Origin: an uncultured Ruminococcus sp.
GTDB taxonomy: Bacteria; Bacillota_A; Clostridia; Oscillospirales; Ruminococcaceae
NCBI GenBank assembly: GCA_900315975.1
Contig: ONBA01000003.1
Location: forward strand, 1 to 64,000
Reading direction: 5' to 3'
Length of the DNA stretch: 64,000 nucleotides
Part shown: in pieces, positions 9,017-17,586 of the stretch
How positions within the stretch are numbered: position 1 is the stretch's first letter
How the letters are laid out: each line of letters starts with the position of its first letter
The notes under the pieces: model-generated
Told to the model about the DNA's origin: nothing
The model's database searches: none
The model's input: the letters and a program-made list of their open reading frames with translations, nothing else
Made by a program: the position numbers and the translations under genes

Positions 9017-9583
9017 ATGAACGTATTCGACTTTGATAACACGATATATCGCGGAGAAAGCTCAATCGACTTTGCTGTATACATGATAAGCATCAACAAA
9101 CGAATAATACTCTGGCTCCCGAAAATATTCTGGAACCTCATTAAATACAAACTATGTCTCGTATCGAAGGATTACATGGAGCGAACCATCAACGATGCAC
9201 TGAAAACACTTATCCGCAGTGAAAAGGAAGTTCTGGACCTGACTAACGGATTCTGGAAAACTCACAAACACAAATTAGCACCCTCTATCCTGAAAAGGAT
9301 ACATAAAGACGACATCATCATAACAGCAGGACCATCATTCCTGATAAACGGCATCAGCGATGCTGTCGGCACATCAAATATGATATGCTCAGAGGTCGAC
9401 CTTAAACGCAAACAGATAACCTATCTCAATTTCAGCGATAATAAAGTAAAGCGCTACCGCCGCCTCTACGGAAACACTCCCATAGAATGCTTCTATACCG
9501 ATTCATTCAACGATAAGGCAATGATGGATATTTCCGAAAGAGTATTCATAGTAAAAAAAGGCAAAGTAAAACGGATAAAATAG
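9017..9583 (+). CDS. HAD-superfamily phosphatase (HAD-IB like)
   Basis: 188 aa, beginning MNVFDFDNTIYRGESSIDF. The DFDNT motif is the catalytic Asp-x-Asp-x-Thr loop of HAD phosphatases. IIITAGPSFLI gives motif II (Thr), and CFYTDSFNDKAMMD gives the acidic motif IV. The cap is small and helical, as in phosphoserine-phosphatase-like members. The substrate is unknown. I chose the ATG at 9017 because GGGGTG lies 10 nt upstream; two earlier in-frame ATGs lack a properly spaced ribosome site. It has its own consensus promoter. Confidence 0.85.
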   Translation: MNVFDFDNTIYRGESSIDFAVYMISINKRIILWLPKIFWNLIKYKLCLVSKDYMERTINDALKTLIRSEKEVLDLTNGFWKTHKHKLAPSILKRIHKDDIIITAGPSFLINGISDAVGTSNMICSEVDLKRKQITYLNFSDNKVKRYRRLYGNTPIECFYTDSFNDKAMMDISERVFIVKKGKVKRIK

Positions 9584-9585
9584 TC

Positions 9586-9614
9586 TTGACAAAACGGAAA
9601 TAATAAACTATAAT
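9586..9614 (+). promoter_or_regulatory. Consensus promoter of the Fic module
   Basis: TTGACA (9586-9591), 17-nt spacer, TATAAT (9609-9614). The -35 begins 3 nt after the HAD stop codon, so the toxin-antitoxin pair has an independent strong promoter with a short leader. Confidence 0.85.
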
Positions 9615-9645
9615 ATATCCAGTATTTTTTGAGGAGCTGATACCA

Positions 9646-9816
9646 ATGTATAAGGTTTCAACTGAAAAGGCACTGAGCAATGAGCTTGCTTCTGTAAGAA
9701 TGGAAGGTTTCAGCTTTTCTGACAGCGAGATAAACAATGTCAGAAAATGTCTCAGCGGAGAGATGACCTTTAAGCAGTTCACTGAAATGATAGTCAGTGA
9801 TGTAAAAAGCAAATAA
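9646..9816 (+). CDS. Fic antitoxin, VbhA/FicA-like
   Basis: 56 aa, with GAGGAG 10 nt before the ATG. Near residues 16-21 it carries S-V-R-M-E-G, which fits the (S/T)xxxE(G/N) inhibition motif of class I Fic antitoxins. In those, the Glu enters the ATP pocket of the toxin and blocks adenylylation. The rest is helical and charged (SFSDSEINNVRKCLSGEMTF), as in the antitoxin_VbhA family. Its TAA shares one base with the ATG of the Fic gene, so translation is coupled. Confidence 0.85.
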   Translation: MYKVSTEKALSNELASVRMEGFSFSDSEINNVRKCLSGEMTFKQFTEMIVSDVKSK

Positions 9817-10406
9817 TGGCTGTATACAGAGTAGAAGGCTGTCAATGGAACTGCTACCCTGATACGACTGTCCTTATAAATAAGTTTAATATCCGTGACC
9901 AGTCCGAGCTTGACAGCGTCGAAAAGCAGATAACTCTGCTGAGAGGTACGCAGGCTGAACAGGAAACGGATTTTGTAAATGTAGACTTTGATTTCTACAA
10001 GTCGCTTCACAAGCTTCTGTTCGGAGATTTATACGACTGGGCAGGCACTCTGCGAACGATAAACATCTCCAAAAAGGGAACAGTATTTTGCAGGTACAAC
10101 GAGCTTGAAAGGGTCGGAACACTGAAATTCAGCCGGCTAAAAAGTCAGGATTACCTCTGCGGACTGTGCATGGACGATTTTCTCAACGAGCTGACGGAGC
10201 TTTATCATGAACTGAATATGCTTCACCCCTTCCGCGAAGGAAACGGTCGTACTCTCCGCATATTCATAACTCTGCTTGTACGAAATGCCGGACACGATAT
10301 TGATTTTTCCGGCTGTGACAGCGATATGCTCATGATAGCGACAATAAAAGCCGCACAGGGTGACACATCAGTACTCAGGTCGATATTTCAGGATATAATA
10401 ACGTAA
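9816..10406 (+). CDS. fic: Fic-domain AMP transferase (toxin)
   Basis: 196 aa. The catalytic motif HPFREGNGRTLR (His about residue 137) matches HxFx(D/E)GNGRxxR, so the enzyme should transfer AMP from ATP to a protein hydroxyl. Upstream GDLYDWAGTLRTINISK is the usual Fic fold segment with the target-docking flap. It lacks an internal inhibition helix, consistent with class I, where the inhibitor is a separate protein; that protein is the overlapping upstream gene. By family analogy the target may be a DNA topoisomerase, but this is not visible here. A strong hairpin follows the stop. Confidence 0.92.
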   Translation: MAVYRVEGCQWNCYPDTTVLINKFNIRDQSELDSVEKQITLLRGTQAEQETDFVNVDFDFYKSLHKLLFGDLYDWAGTLRTINISKKGTVFCRYNELERVGTLKFSRLKSQDYLCGLCMDDFLNELTELYHELNMLHPFREGNGRTLRIFITLLVRNAGHDIDFSGCDSDMLMIATIKAAQGDTSVLRSIFQDIIT

Positions 10407-10407
10407 A

Positions 10408-10443
10408 AAAGCCATAAAGAAGGTGAAACTTCTTTATGGCTTT
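10408..10443. terminator. Bidirectional terminator between fic and metY
   Basis: A perfect 15-bp stem (AAAGCCATAAAGAAG with its complement) closes a 6-nt loop. A residues precede it and T-rich sequence follows, so it can end both the rightward Fic transcript and the leftward metY transcript. Confidence 0.9.
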
Positions 10444-10469
10444 AACTTTAAGGAGAATCGGGGAAGCTA

Positions 10470-11759
10470 TTATTTTATAGCCGCAAAAGCACCGTCAAGA
10501 GCCGCAATAAGGTCGTCGATATGCTCAGTACCTATTGAAAGGCGGATAGTTGTCGGCTTGATACCCTGCTCAGCGAGTTCAGCTTCAGTGAGCTGTGAGT
10601 GAGTAGTAGACGCAGGGTGGATTACAAGCGACTTAACATCTGCAACGTTTGCGAGGAGCGAGAATATCTCAAGGTTGTCAATAAACTTTTTAGCATCGTC
10701 CTCAGTCCCCTTTACATCGAAAGTGAAGATACTGCCGCCGCCGTTAGGGAAGTACTTCTTGTAGACCTCATGGCTTGACTCAGAAGCGAGTGACGGATGA
10801 TGAACTGCTTCAACCTGCGGATGCTTAGCGAGGTAGTCCACGATTTTCTTTGCATTTTCAGTATGACGTTCAACACGGAGAGAAAGAGTTTCGAGACCCT
10901 GAAGGAAAATGAAAGCATGGAACGGCGAAAGAGTAGCACCGGTGTCACGAAGAAGAATTGCACGGATATAAGTTACGAAAGCAGCCGCACCTACAGCCTT
11001 TGAGAAGCTTATGCCGTGATAGCTTGGATTAGGCTCAGATATCCACGGATAGCGACCTGACTTATCCCAGTCGTAATTACCGCTGTCAACTATAACACCG
11101 CCGATAGCAGTACCGTGTCCGCCGATGAACTTAGTAGCAGAATGTACCACGATATCAGCACCGTATTCAATAGGACGAACGAGGAACGGAGTTGCAAAAG
11201 TATTGTCAACTACGAGCGGAATACCGTGCTTGTGAGCGATTTGAGCAACAGCCTCAATGTCGATAGCATTTGAGTTAGGATTACCGAGAGTTTCGATGTA
11301 GAGAGCCTTAGTATTCTCATCGATAGCCGCTTCAAAATTACTGATATCGTCAGGGTCGACGAACTTTGTAGTAATGCCGTAAAGTGGAAGAGTGTGAGCG
11401 AAAAGGTTAAAAGTACCGCCGTATATAGTATTTGCCGCAACAACGTTCTCCCCTGCCTTTGCAAGAGCCTGAATTGCATAAGTTATCGCAGCTGAACCCG
11501 AAGCAGTAGCGAGAGCGGCAACTCCGCCCTCAAGAGCGGCGATGCGTTTCTCGAAAACGTCCTGTGTTGAGTTAGTGAGTCTGCCGTAGATATTGCCAGC
11601 ATCCTTGAGACCGAAACGGTCAGCAGCGTGCTGAGAATCGCGGAAAACGTATGAAGTAGTCGCATAAATAGGTACAGCTCTTGCATCTGATGCAGGGTCA
11701 GGCTGTTCCTGACCGACGTGAAGCTGTAAAGTCTCGAAATGTAATTTATTGTTTGCCAT
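10470..11759 (-). CDS. metY: O-acetylhomoserine sulfhydrylase
   Basis: 429 aa, the usual MetY length (longer than MetB or MetC). It is a PLP enzyme of the Cys/Met-metabolism family: [20 protein letters not shown] near the N-terminus, and [20 protein letters not shown] with the PLP-binding Lys. It makes homocysteine from O-acetylhomoserine and sulfide in the cytoplasm; some members also act as O-acetylserine sulfhydrylases. ATG at 11759 follows CAGGAGGAATTTACA. The transcript begins near 11915 and first encodes a 25-aa Cys-ended leader peptide. The promoter carries the CTAT box shared with four other promoters in the window. Confidence 0.92.
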   Translation of the reverse strand: MANNKLHFETLQLHVGQEQPDPASDARAVPIYATTSYVFRDSQHAADRFGLKDAGNIYGRLTNSTQDVFEKRIAALEGGVAALATASGSAAITYAIQALAKAGENVVAANTIYGGTFNLFAHTLPLYGITTKFVDPDDISNFEAAIDENTKALYIETLGNPNSNAIDIEAVAQIAHKHGIPLVVDNTFATPFLVRPIEYGADIVVHSATKFIGGHGTAIGGVIVDSGNYDWDKSGRYPWISEPNPSYHGISFSKAVGAAAFVTYIRAILLRDTGATLSPFHAFIFLQGLETLSLRVERHTENAKKIVDYLAKHPQVEAVHHPSLASESSHEVYKKYFPNGGGSIFTFDVKGTEDDAKKFIDNLEIFSLLANVADVKSLVIHPASTTHSQLTEAELAEQGIKPTTIRLSIGTEHIDDLIAALDGAFAAIK

Positions 11760-11811
11760 TGTAAATTCCTCCTGAAAAAATCTTTAAAAATATATAAATA
11801 GTGGTATTCGT

Positions 11812-11889
11812 TTAACATCGTGATACGCACATTCGGTCGTTACCTTTGACGACAGAACGCAGCCGTTTCAAAATATCAGGTGTCAGCAT
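11812..11889 (-). CDS. Leader peptide of metY, 25 aa, ending ...MCVSRC
   Basis: AAGGAG lies 8-9 nt before an ATG that opens a 25-codon frame starting MLTPDILKRLRSVV and ending R-M-C-V-S-R-C. The last sense codons are CGA TGT before TAA. It starts about 25 nt after the predicted transcription start and ends 52 nt before metY. Two other sulfur transcripts in the window begin with similar ORFs containing CGA-TGT. No terminator is evident between it and metY, so any control would be translational or through another structure. Confidence 0.65.
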   Translation of the reverse strand: MLTPDILKRLRSVVKGNDRMCVSRC

Positions 11890-11921
11890 GATCGCCACTC
11901 CTTTTCGTTTGGTATGCCTAT

Positions 11922-11995
11922 ATTATACATCGGAATTATATGCTTGTCAATTATGTAAAACCCATTATCAGTTATAGACTGAATCTATAGCTGAT
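11922..11995 (-). promoter_or_regulatory. metY promoter with CTAT box and dyad operator
   Basis: On the minus strand: TTGACA (11945-11950), 17-nt spacer, TATAAT (11922-11927). CTATAACT occupies 11970-11977, 27 nt upstream of the -35. It is half of a larger dyad, ATCAGTTATAGA (11968-11979) against TCTATAGCTGAT (11984-11995), with 11 of 12 positions symmetric. The placement suits a LysR-type activator; a LysR gene lies at 28247-29155. Confidence 0.75.
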
Positions 11996-12034
11996 AGCAA
12001 TTCAAGTTAAATAATAAAAATATGTAAAGCAGAC

Positions 12035-12094
12035 TTGACACGAAATGTAAAGTGTGCTATACTATAGACACAGGATAAGTAAAGTAAACTTTAC
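12035..12094 (+). promoter_or_regulatory. Promoter and operator of the XRE/membrane operon
   Basis: TTGACA (12035-12040), 17-nt spacer, TATACT (12058-12063). GTAAAGTAAACTTTAC (12079-12094) is a perfect 7-bp palindrome around AA just downstream of the -10. GTAAAGT recurs inside the spacer (12047-12053). Repression by the XRE protein encoded in the operon is the simplest reading. Confidence 0.75.
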
Positions 12095-12113
12095 ATTGCA
12101 GGAGGTAAATACT

Positions 12114-12233
12114 ATGCATGAATTTTTTACAGCAGCACTGCCGTGGGTCGCACTTGGAGTTGCAGTAGCAATAGTTATGACATATTCAGGCGCAGGACGC
12201 AAAAAGGAAGAGAAGAAAAACATTGAAAAATAG
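12114..12233 (+). CDS. Single-pass membrane miniprotein, 39 aa
   Basis: GGAGG precedes the ATG by 9 nt. The frame begins MHEFFTAALPWVALGVAVAI, one hydrophobic helix, and ends in a lysine-rich tail (GRKKEEKKN), so it should span the membrane with the basic end inside. Its stop overlaps the TTG start of the XRE gene by 11 nt, which marks it as a coupled first gene of the operon. Function unknown. Confidence 0.7.
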   Translation: MHEFFTAALPWVALGVAVAIVMTYSGAGRKKEEKKNIEK

Positions 12234-12429
12234 AATTCAGGAACTGCGCAAATCGCGCAAGGTAACGCAGCAGGAACTCGCAGACGCACTGTCAGTCACG
12301 CGTCAGACGATAATCTCGCTTGAAAACGGAAAATACAACGCATCACTCACACTCGCCCACAAAGCCGCACAGTTTTTCGGAATATCAATTGAGGAACTGT
12401 TCATATTCGAAGGTGACGAGAACCTTTAA
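12223..12429 (+). CDS. Short XRE-family transcriptional regulator
   Basis: 68 aa with a TTG start. It is a complete Cro/CI-type helix-turn-helix: IQELRKSRKVTQQELADALS, then VTRQTIISLENGKYNASLTL. A short tail, FFGISIEELFIFEGDE, is typical of YozG-like Firmicute regulators paired with membrane proteins. It overlaps the miniprotein upstream and lies 12 nt before the membrane-protein gene. The palindromes around the operon promoter are its likely operators. Confidence 0.88.
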   Translation: MKNRIQELRKSRKVTQQELADALSVTRQTIISLENGKYNASLTLAHKAAQFFGISIEELFIFEGDENL

Positions 12430-12441
12430 GGAGGAACTATC

Positions 12442-12873
12442 ATGGAAGAATTCAGAAAAAAACTCAAAACACGTCTCAATCTCTGCATATCATACTGCTG
12501 TATGGCGCTGTTTCTCAACTTTATACTCAACCGCCTGACTGCACACACAAGCGACTTCTCACGCGGTATGACAATGGGAATACTCATCTCAACCGAATTA
12601 TCAAGTGTATTCTTAATATTTTATTATTCTACCGTACTCAAAAATGAAGAAAAGCTAAAGCAGATGTACATAAAGTCAAAAGACGAGCGCAATCTAGCTA
12701 TAGCAAGGGAAATGACACGCACCGGCGCACTGATATCGGTCTATGCGCTTGCAATAGCAATAATAATTTCCGGATTTTACAGTATGACAATCAGCATTAC
12801 CCTATTTTTTGTACTAATGGCAAGCACACTGATAAACGTCGCAGTAAAGCTATATTACAACAAAAAGATGTAA
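12442..12873 (+). CDS. Four-helix membrane protein of the XRE operon
   Basis: 143 aa with four hydrophobic segments: ISYCCMALFLNFILN, MGILISTELSSVFLIFYYS, LISVYALAIAIIISGFY and SITLFFVLMASTLINVAV. Between the second and third lies a charged cytoplasmic loop (NEEKLKQMYIKSKDERNLAI). Proteins of this type commonly follow a small XRE gene in clostridia. I cannot assign an activity. RBS AAGGAGGAACTATC. The stop codon abuts a fragment of the MITE-like terminal repeat seen at 17370-17586. Confidence 0.75.
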   Translation: MEEFRKKLKTRLNLCISYCCMALFLNFILNRLTAHTSDFSRGMTMGILISTELSSVFLIFYYSTVLKNEEKLKQMYIKSKDERNLAIAREMTRTGALISVYALAIAIIISGFYSMTISITLFFVLMASTLINVAVKLYYNKKM

Positions 12874-12891
12874 AGGCAACACCGCCCAAAA
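12871..12891 (+). repeat. Half copy of the MITE terminal repeat
   Basis: TAAAGGCAACACCGCCCAAA is nearly identical to the terminal inverted repeat at 17370 (TTAAGGCAAYACCGCACAAA). It overlaps the stop codon of the membrane-protein gene. No opposite end is seen nearby, so it looks like a solo or decayed copy. Confidence 0.5.
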
Positions 12892-12893
12892 CG

Positions 12894-12924
12894 CAGCCAA
12901 AGGGACTTCCCTTTGGCTGTTTTT
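12894..12924 (+). terminator. Terminator of the XRE operon
   Basis: CAGCCAAAGGGA pairs with TCCCTTTGGCTG, and TTTTT follows directly. Rightward intrinsic terminator. Confidence 0.9.
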
Positions 12925-13075
12925 ATGTTTTAGTTAGAAAACAGCCGAAATCGAATTAAATTAACAAAAAATTTACATATGTATATACAAATAATCACCC
13001 ATATAGAAAATTAATATGTTATAATAAATGTATATAAATGTGTATTATCTATCTTCACGGACAGGAGGGTTGTTT

Positions 13076-16000
13076 GTGGATTTCAGGAAAAAAATAGTCA
13101 GATACACAGCAGCCTTCGCTGCTTCAATATTGTGTATAGCACCGGTCAGCAGGCTGTATACATTATCCGCCGGCGATGAATATTCCTATTACGGCGGAGG
13201 ATACGCAGCAACAGGACAGATTTCCGGTGTAGGATATACCGCCGAACTTTATGACGCTTCAAACGGACTGCCGACGTCCGACGCTATGTTTCTCATGGGA
13301 GCACATGACGGACACGTATGGGTAGGCGGCTACAGCGGAGTATTCCGTTACGATGGCACAGTCTTTGAGAAGCTTGACCCGTCAGAAGGCTTTACGAATG
13401 CACGCGGATTTTTCGAGGACAGTTCAGGCAGGATATGGGTAGGTACTAACGACAACGGTGTTGTAGTTACAGACGGAAATGAAAATGTGCATATCACGTA
13501 CAAAGAAGGTCTGCCGTCATCATCTATACGAGTATTTGCAGAAGATAAAAACGGAAACGTCTTCATTGGTACAACTACGGGAATATGCTATGCAGATAAG
13601 GAACTGCGTCTGCACAGTATCGGCGACAAAACTATAGCGAAAGAGCGTATCATAAGACTTGATACCGATTCAGAAGGACGAGTGTACGGACAGACTTCCT
13701 CCGGTATAATTTTTGCCATAGACAAGCGCACAGTAAGTGCCGTTTATCAAAGTGACGAACTCGGCATGGCAAAAATAACAACGATAATGGCAGACCCGCA
13801 TAATGCAGGAAAAGTTTATATCGGAACAGAGAACAGCGAGGTATATTACGGTGAATTCGGCTCATCGGCAAAAGACATGGAGCTTATATCTGTTCCGGAA
13901 CTTAACGGAAGCGTTCACTGGATAAACCATGACTGCGGGAAGGTATGGATATCATCAGCGACAGCCTGCGGATATCTTGACGATGAAAAAAGATTCCACA
14001 AGCTTGATGACCTGCCTCTTCACAGCGGAATTGAAATGCAGGACTCCGACTATCAGGGGAACATATGGATAGCGTCCTCAACACAGGGAGTAACCAAACT
14101 CGTAACCAACAATTTTGAAGACATCACAAGCAGTTCCGGACTTACGGAAGAAGTGTCTAATGCGGTATTTTTTTATGGTGACGACCTTTATATCGGAACT
14201 GATACAGGTATACAGATAATAGGAAAAGACGGTAAAAAGGCAGAAAATGCACTTACTGATTATTTGAAAGGCACAAAGATACGATGCTTTGTCAAGGACT
14301 CCGAAGGCAATTTATGGGTAGCGACGTATACAAATGAAATGGGACTTATCTGCTATACTGCCAATGGGGATATAAAGTCCTACACCACAGAAAACGGAAT
14401 GCCGTCCAATCAGATAAGAAGTGTATCCGAAGGAGAAGACGGAAGCATCTACGCGGGCACAAACGGCGGACTTGCAGTTATCAGCAACGGCAAAGTGTCA
14501 TACACCGCCGGCAAGGAAGATGGTATCAGCAACACAGTTTTCCTGACCGTCACCAAAACTGACGACGGCAAATATCTTGCCGGCACAGACGGCGGCGGGA
14601 TATATGTAATATCAAACGACAGTATAGCTTCAATAGGCAGAGACGAGGGACTGACCAGCGAAGTTATCATGCGTATAATCAAAGACGACGCGAACGGAGT
14701 TTTCTGGATAGTGACCTCGAATTCCATACAGTACCTGAAAAACGGCATATTAAAAGAAGTAACCACTTTCCCCTACAACAATAACTACGATATCTATTTT
14801 GACAAAAGCGGTAAAGCGTGGGTACTTTCCTCGCACGGAATCTACGTAGTTGATACAGAAGATATGCTGAATGACACTGTCAAGGACTACAGCATCTACA
14901 CAATTGAGAACGGACTTCCTTACGCGATAACATCAAATTCCCGCAGTGTCACAGACGATAGCGGCAACCTTTACATTCCCGGAAGAAACGGAGTAATCAG
15001 AGTAAATATAGACAACTACCGCGAAGGCAAAGAAAGATTTCTTACCGGTGTAAGGGCTGTATATTGCGATGATGAGAGGATATACCCCGACAAGAACGGA
15101 GTATACACCATACCGCCTTCACGCGGACGTGTACAGATAACAGCATCTGTTATGGATTACACCATGATAAATCCCTATATCAGTGTCTATCTTGAAGACG
15201 GTCCTGACAGTGGAATAACCGTACCGAGGAGTCAGCTTTCATCACTTGAATACACCAATCTTCCCTACGGTAAATACAAGCTTCACATTCAGGTCATTGA
15301 CAGTAAAACAGGTGCAGTCCTTCAGGACAACACCTACAAAATAATCAAGCAGGCAAGATTTTTTGAACTGCTTTATGTTCGCATATTGATAGCTGTACTT
15401 ATCGCAGCGATCATCAGTCTCATAGTGTGGGCGATAATGCGCTCAACGATAATTGCGCGGCAGTACAATGAAATACGTCAGGCAAAAAATGACGCAGAAC
15501 GCGCAAACACGGCAAAAACACGTTTTCTTGCGAACATCTCCCACGAGATACGCACTCCTATCAGTACGATAATGGGAATGAACGAAATGATAATGCGTGA
15601 GGACGCAACTGATGTCCCGAAGGAATACTTCATGTCTATCATGAACTATTCATTTGACATACGCAGTTCTTCCGAACTTCTCCTCGGAATGATCGACGAT
15701 CTGCTTGACATCTCCAAGATAGAATCCGGAAAAATGCACCTTATCGAGCAGGAATATGATTTACAGGAGATGCTTCGCTCAGTAATATCCATGATAAGGA
15801 TAAGGAGTACCGCTAAGGGACTGAATTTTGAGATATCCGCCGACGAAATGCTTCCGCGTCGTATGTACGGTGACATAAGCAAGATAAAGCAGATAGTTCT
15901 CAACTTTCTGACAAATGCCGTAAAGTATACAGCTGTAGGCGGATTTGTTCTGAAAATTACCATGGACGAACGTAAAAATGATTCAGCGATCATAAGCTTT

Positions 16001-17080
16001 TCGGTTAAGGACACCGGAATCGGCATTAAAGCTGAAGATATCGACAAGGTTTTCACAGCTTACGAGCGGCTTGACGAACAGCTTAGCAGTGGTATTCAGG
16101 GAACAGGTCTCGGACTTGATATCTCCAAGAGATATGCCGAACTTATGGGCGGAACTCTCCGATGCGAAAGCAAATATAATGAGGGAAGCGAGTTCATACT
16201 GACACTGCCGCAGAAAATCGTCGATTCCACTCCCATAGGCACGTTCAGCGAGTATGCAATCGACGTTGTAAAAGGACCGTATCTGCCGCAGTTCATAGCA
16301 CCCGACGCAGATATACTTGTAATAGACGACGACCCGATGAGTCTCGACCTTATGAAGGGACTTCTTCAGCCTACAAGAGTATTCGTAACGACCTCACAGC
16401 GTGGTGAAGATGCACTTGAAAAAATCAAAGACACACACTTTGACGTGGTATTCCTCGACCTTATAATGGCAGGAATGAACGGTATAGAAATAATCGAAAA
16501 GATACGAAAAACCGACAAGGACCTTCCTGTCTACGTACTCACAGCGAATGCCGCAGAAGATGAGGACTATTACAAAAACATAGGCTTCACCGGATTACTT
16601 CTCAAACCAGTAGACGGCGACAAACTCGAAAAGACGATAATGAAGCATCTGCCGGAGGAAATGATGGAACATCCCAAGCAGGAGAGAGAAAATGCCGAAC
16701 CCAAGGAACTTCCGTCAGATATGCTGTGGCTGAATGAAACCGAAGGAATATCAGTGAAGGACGGAATCAAAAACTCAGGAGGCATATCGGGATTTCTGTT
16801 CTCACTTGAGCTTTTCCGTGACACTATCGACGACAACATCAGTATCATACGTGAAACCTACATAAGCGGAAACATCAAGCTTTTCGCCCTGAAAATCCAC
16901 GCAATAAGAGTATCCGCACATATCATAGGCGCATACGGACTTGCAGAATATGCAGGAAAACTTGAATCTGCCTGTGACAAACACGATATTGAATTTATCA
17001 ACAGTCATATAGACGTGCTTATCTCGGAGTATGAAATATACAAAGAAAGGCTGAAGCGGCTGAAGCGTAACGAAGAATAG
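13076..17080 (+). CDS. Hybrid sensor kinase with extracellular beta-propeller
   Basis: 1334 aa. An N-terminal signal or anchor helix (AAFAASILCIAPVSR) leads to a long extracytoplasmic region of two-component-regulator propeller repeats (YSGVFRYDG, GRIWVGTND, GNLWVATYT). A Y_Y_Y-type domain follows (LEYTNLPYGKYKLHIQVID), then a membrane helix (RILIAVLIAAIISLIVWAI). The cytoplasmic part has HisKA (ISHEIRTPI, His about 823), HATPase (FLTNAVKYT, DTGIGI, GTGLGLDI), a receiver domain (VVFLDLIMAG, Asp about 1128) and a C-terminal Hpt domain (KIHAIRVSA, His about 1275). This order resembles the hybrid sensors of Bacteroides but without a DNA-binding domain. GTG 13076 follows AGGAGGG. No cognate output regulator is adjacent. 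Confidence 0.9.
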   Translation: MDFRKKIVRYTAAFAASILCIAPVSRLYTLSAGDEYSYYGGGYAATGQISGVGYTAELYDASNGLPTSDAMFLMGAHDGHVWVGGYSGVFRYDGTVFEKLDPSEGFTNARGFFEDSSGRIWVGTNDNGVVVTDGNENVHITYKEGLPSSSIRVFAEDKNGNVFIGTTTGICYADKELRLHSIGDKTIAKERIIRLDTDSEGRVYGQTSSGIIFAIDKRTVSAVYQSDELGMAKITTIMADPHNAGKVYIGTENSEVYYGEFGSSAKDMELISVPELNGSVHWINHDCGKVWISSATACGYLDDEKRFHKLDDLPLHSGIEMQDSDYQGNIWIASSTQGVTKLVTNNFEDITSSSGLTEEVSNAVFFYGDDLYIGTDTGIQIIGKDGKKAENALTDYLKGTKIRCFVKDSEGNLWVATYTNEMGLICYTANGDIKSYTTENGMPSNQIRSVSEGEDGSIYAGTNGGLAVISNGKVSYTAGKEDGISNTVFLTVTKTDDGKYLAGTDGGGIYVISNDSIASIGRDEGLTSEVIMRIIKDDANGVFWIVTSNSIQYLKNGILKEVTTFPYNNNYDIYFDKSGKAWVLSSHGIYVVDTEDMLNDTVKDYSIYTIENGLPYAITSNSRSVTDDSGNLYIPGRNGVIRVNIDNYREGKERFLTGVRAVYCDDERIYPDKNGVYTIPPSRGRVQITASVMDYTMINPYISVYLEDGPDSGITVPRSQLSSLEYTNLPYGKYKLHIQVIDSKTGAVLQDNTYKIIKQARFFELLYVRILIAVLIAAIISLIVWAIMRSTIIARQYNEIRQAKNDAERANTAKTRFLANISHEIRTPISTIMGMNEMIMREDATDVPKEYFMSIMNYSFDIRSSSELLLGMIDDLLDISKIESGKMHLIEQEYDLQEMLRSVISMIRIRSTAKGLNFEISADEMLPRRMYGDISKIKQIVLNFLTNAVKYTAVGGFVLKITMDERKNDSAIISFSVKDTGIGIKAEDIDKVFTAYERLDEQLSSGIQGTGLGLDISKRYAELMGGTLRCESKYNEGSEFILTLPQKIVDSTPIGTFSEYAIDVVKGPYLPQFIAPDADILVIDDDPMSLDLMKGLLQPTRVFVTTSQRGEDALEKIKDTHFDVVFLDLIMAGMNGIEIIEKIRKTDKDLPVYVLTANAAEDEDYYKNIGFTGLLLKPVDGDKLEKTIMKHLPEEMMEHPKQERENAEPKELPSDMLWLNETEGISVKDGIKNSGGISGFLFSLELFRDTIDDNISIIRETYISGNIKLFALKIHAIRVSAHIIGAYGLAEYAGKLESACDKHDIEFINSHIDVLISEYEIYKERLKRLKRNEE

Positions 17081-17081
17081 T

Positions 17082-17351
17082 TCATCTGATATCGAATTCA
17101 TAGTCACCATGAACAGGGATATCGTGTGATTCTATACGTTCGATACTGCCCCACGAGTGATTTTCAAGCGACTGTATAAGGTCGTCGATATCATACGGAT
17201 TACCCTCCGCTTCCATTTCGACAGAGCCGTCGGGAAGATTTCTGACCCAGCCGGAAACACCGAATCTTCGGGCAGAACTGCTTGCTTTCCAGCGAAACCC
17301 GACTCCCTGAACATAGCCATAAAAAATAATATGTCTTCTGACTTTATCCAT
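17082..17351 (-). CDS. acyP: Acylphosphatase
   Basis: 89 aa. GYVQGVGFRW holds the catalytic Arg and the phosphate-binding loop, and GWVRNLPDGSVEMEAEG holds the catalytic Asn. It hydrolyses acyl-phosphates such as 1,3-bisphosphoglycerate or acetyl phosphate in the cytoplasm. It is a monocistronic, full-length gene with GAGGTG upstream of the ATG, convergent with the kinase (stop codons about 1 nt apart). Confidence 0.95.
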   Translation of the reverse strand: MDKVRRHIIFYGYVQGVGFRWKASSSARRFGVSGWVRNLPDGSVEMEAEGNPYDIDDLIQSLENHSWGSIERIESHDIPVHGDYEFDIR

Positions 17352-17369
17352 TACAATACACCTCTTTTT

Positions 17370-17586
17370 TTAAGGCAATACCGCACAAAGATTGTGCTGA
17401 AGATGCACCGTGAGATTTTTCGTCAGATTGTATAGAAATTCCGCAGGCATACTGACGTATGTCAAGGGATTTCTGTGCAAGATGACGGAAAATATCCAAG
17501 CAGATTTTTCTGTGCAAGATGACGGAAAATATCCAAGCAGATTCAGTACAAAGACGTCAAGCGGTCTTTGTGCGGTGTTGCCTTAA
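17370..17586. mobile_element. MITE-like element, 217 bp
   Basis: The ends are inverted repeats of about 21 bp (TTAAGGCAAYACCGCACAAA plus one base) differing at one position. The inside holds a tandem duplication of a 36-nt unit (17470-17505 and 17507-17542) and no ORF. Fragments of the same end occur at 12871, 37751 and 56955. This fits a non-autonomous transposable repeat with TTAA at its edge. The transposase source is not in the window. Confidence 0.75.

Noticed and set aside
11760..11960. SAM (S-box) or T-box riboswitch before metY
   Set aside because: The leader is occupied by the short ORF and lacks the k-turn, multi-helix pattern or T-box sequence and terminator expected for these elements.
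17470..17542. Two tandem 36-nt copies considered as a CRISPR array
   Set aside because: The units are separated by a single base and lie inside a repeat with inverted ends; no spacers and no cas genes.
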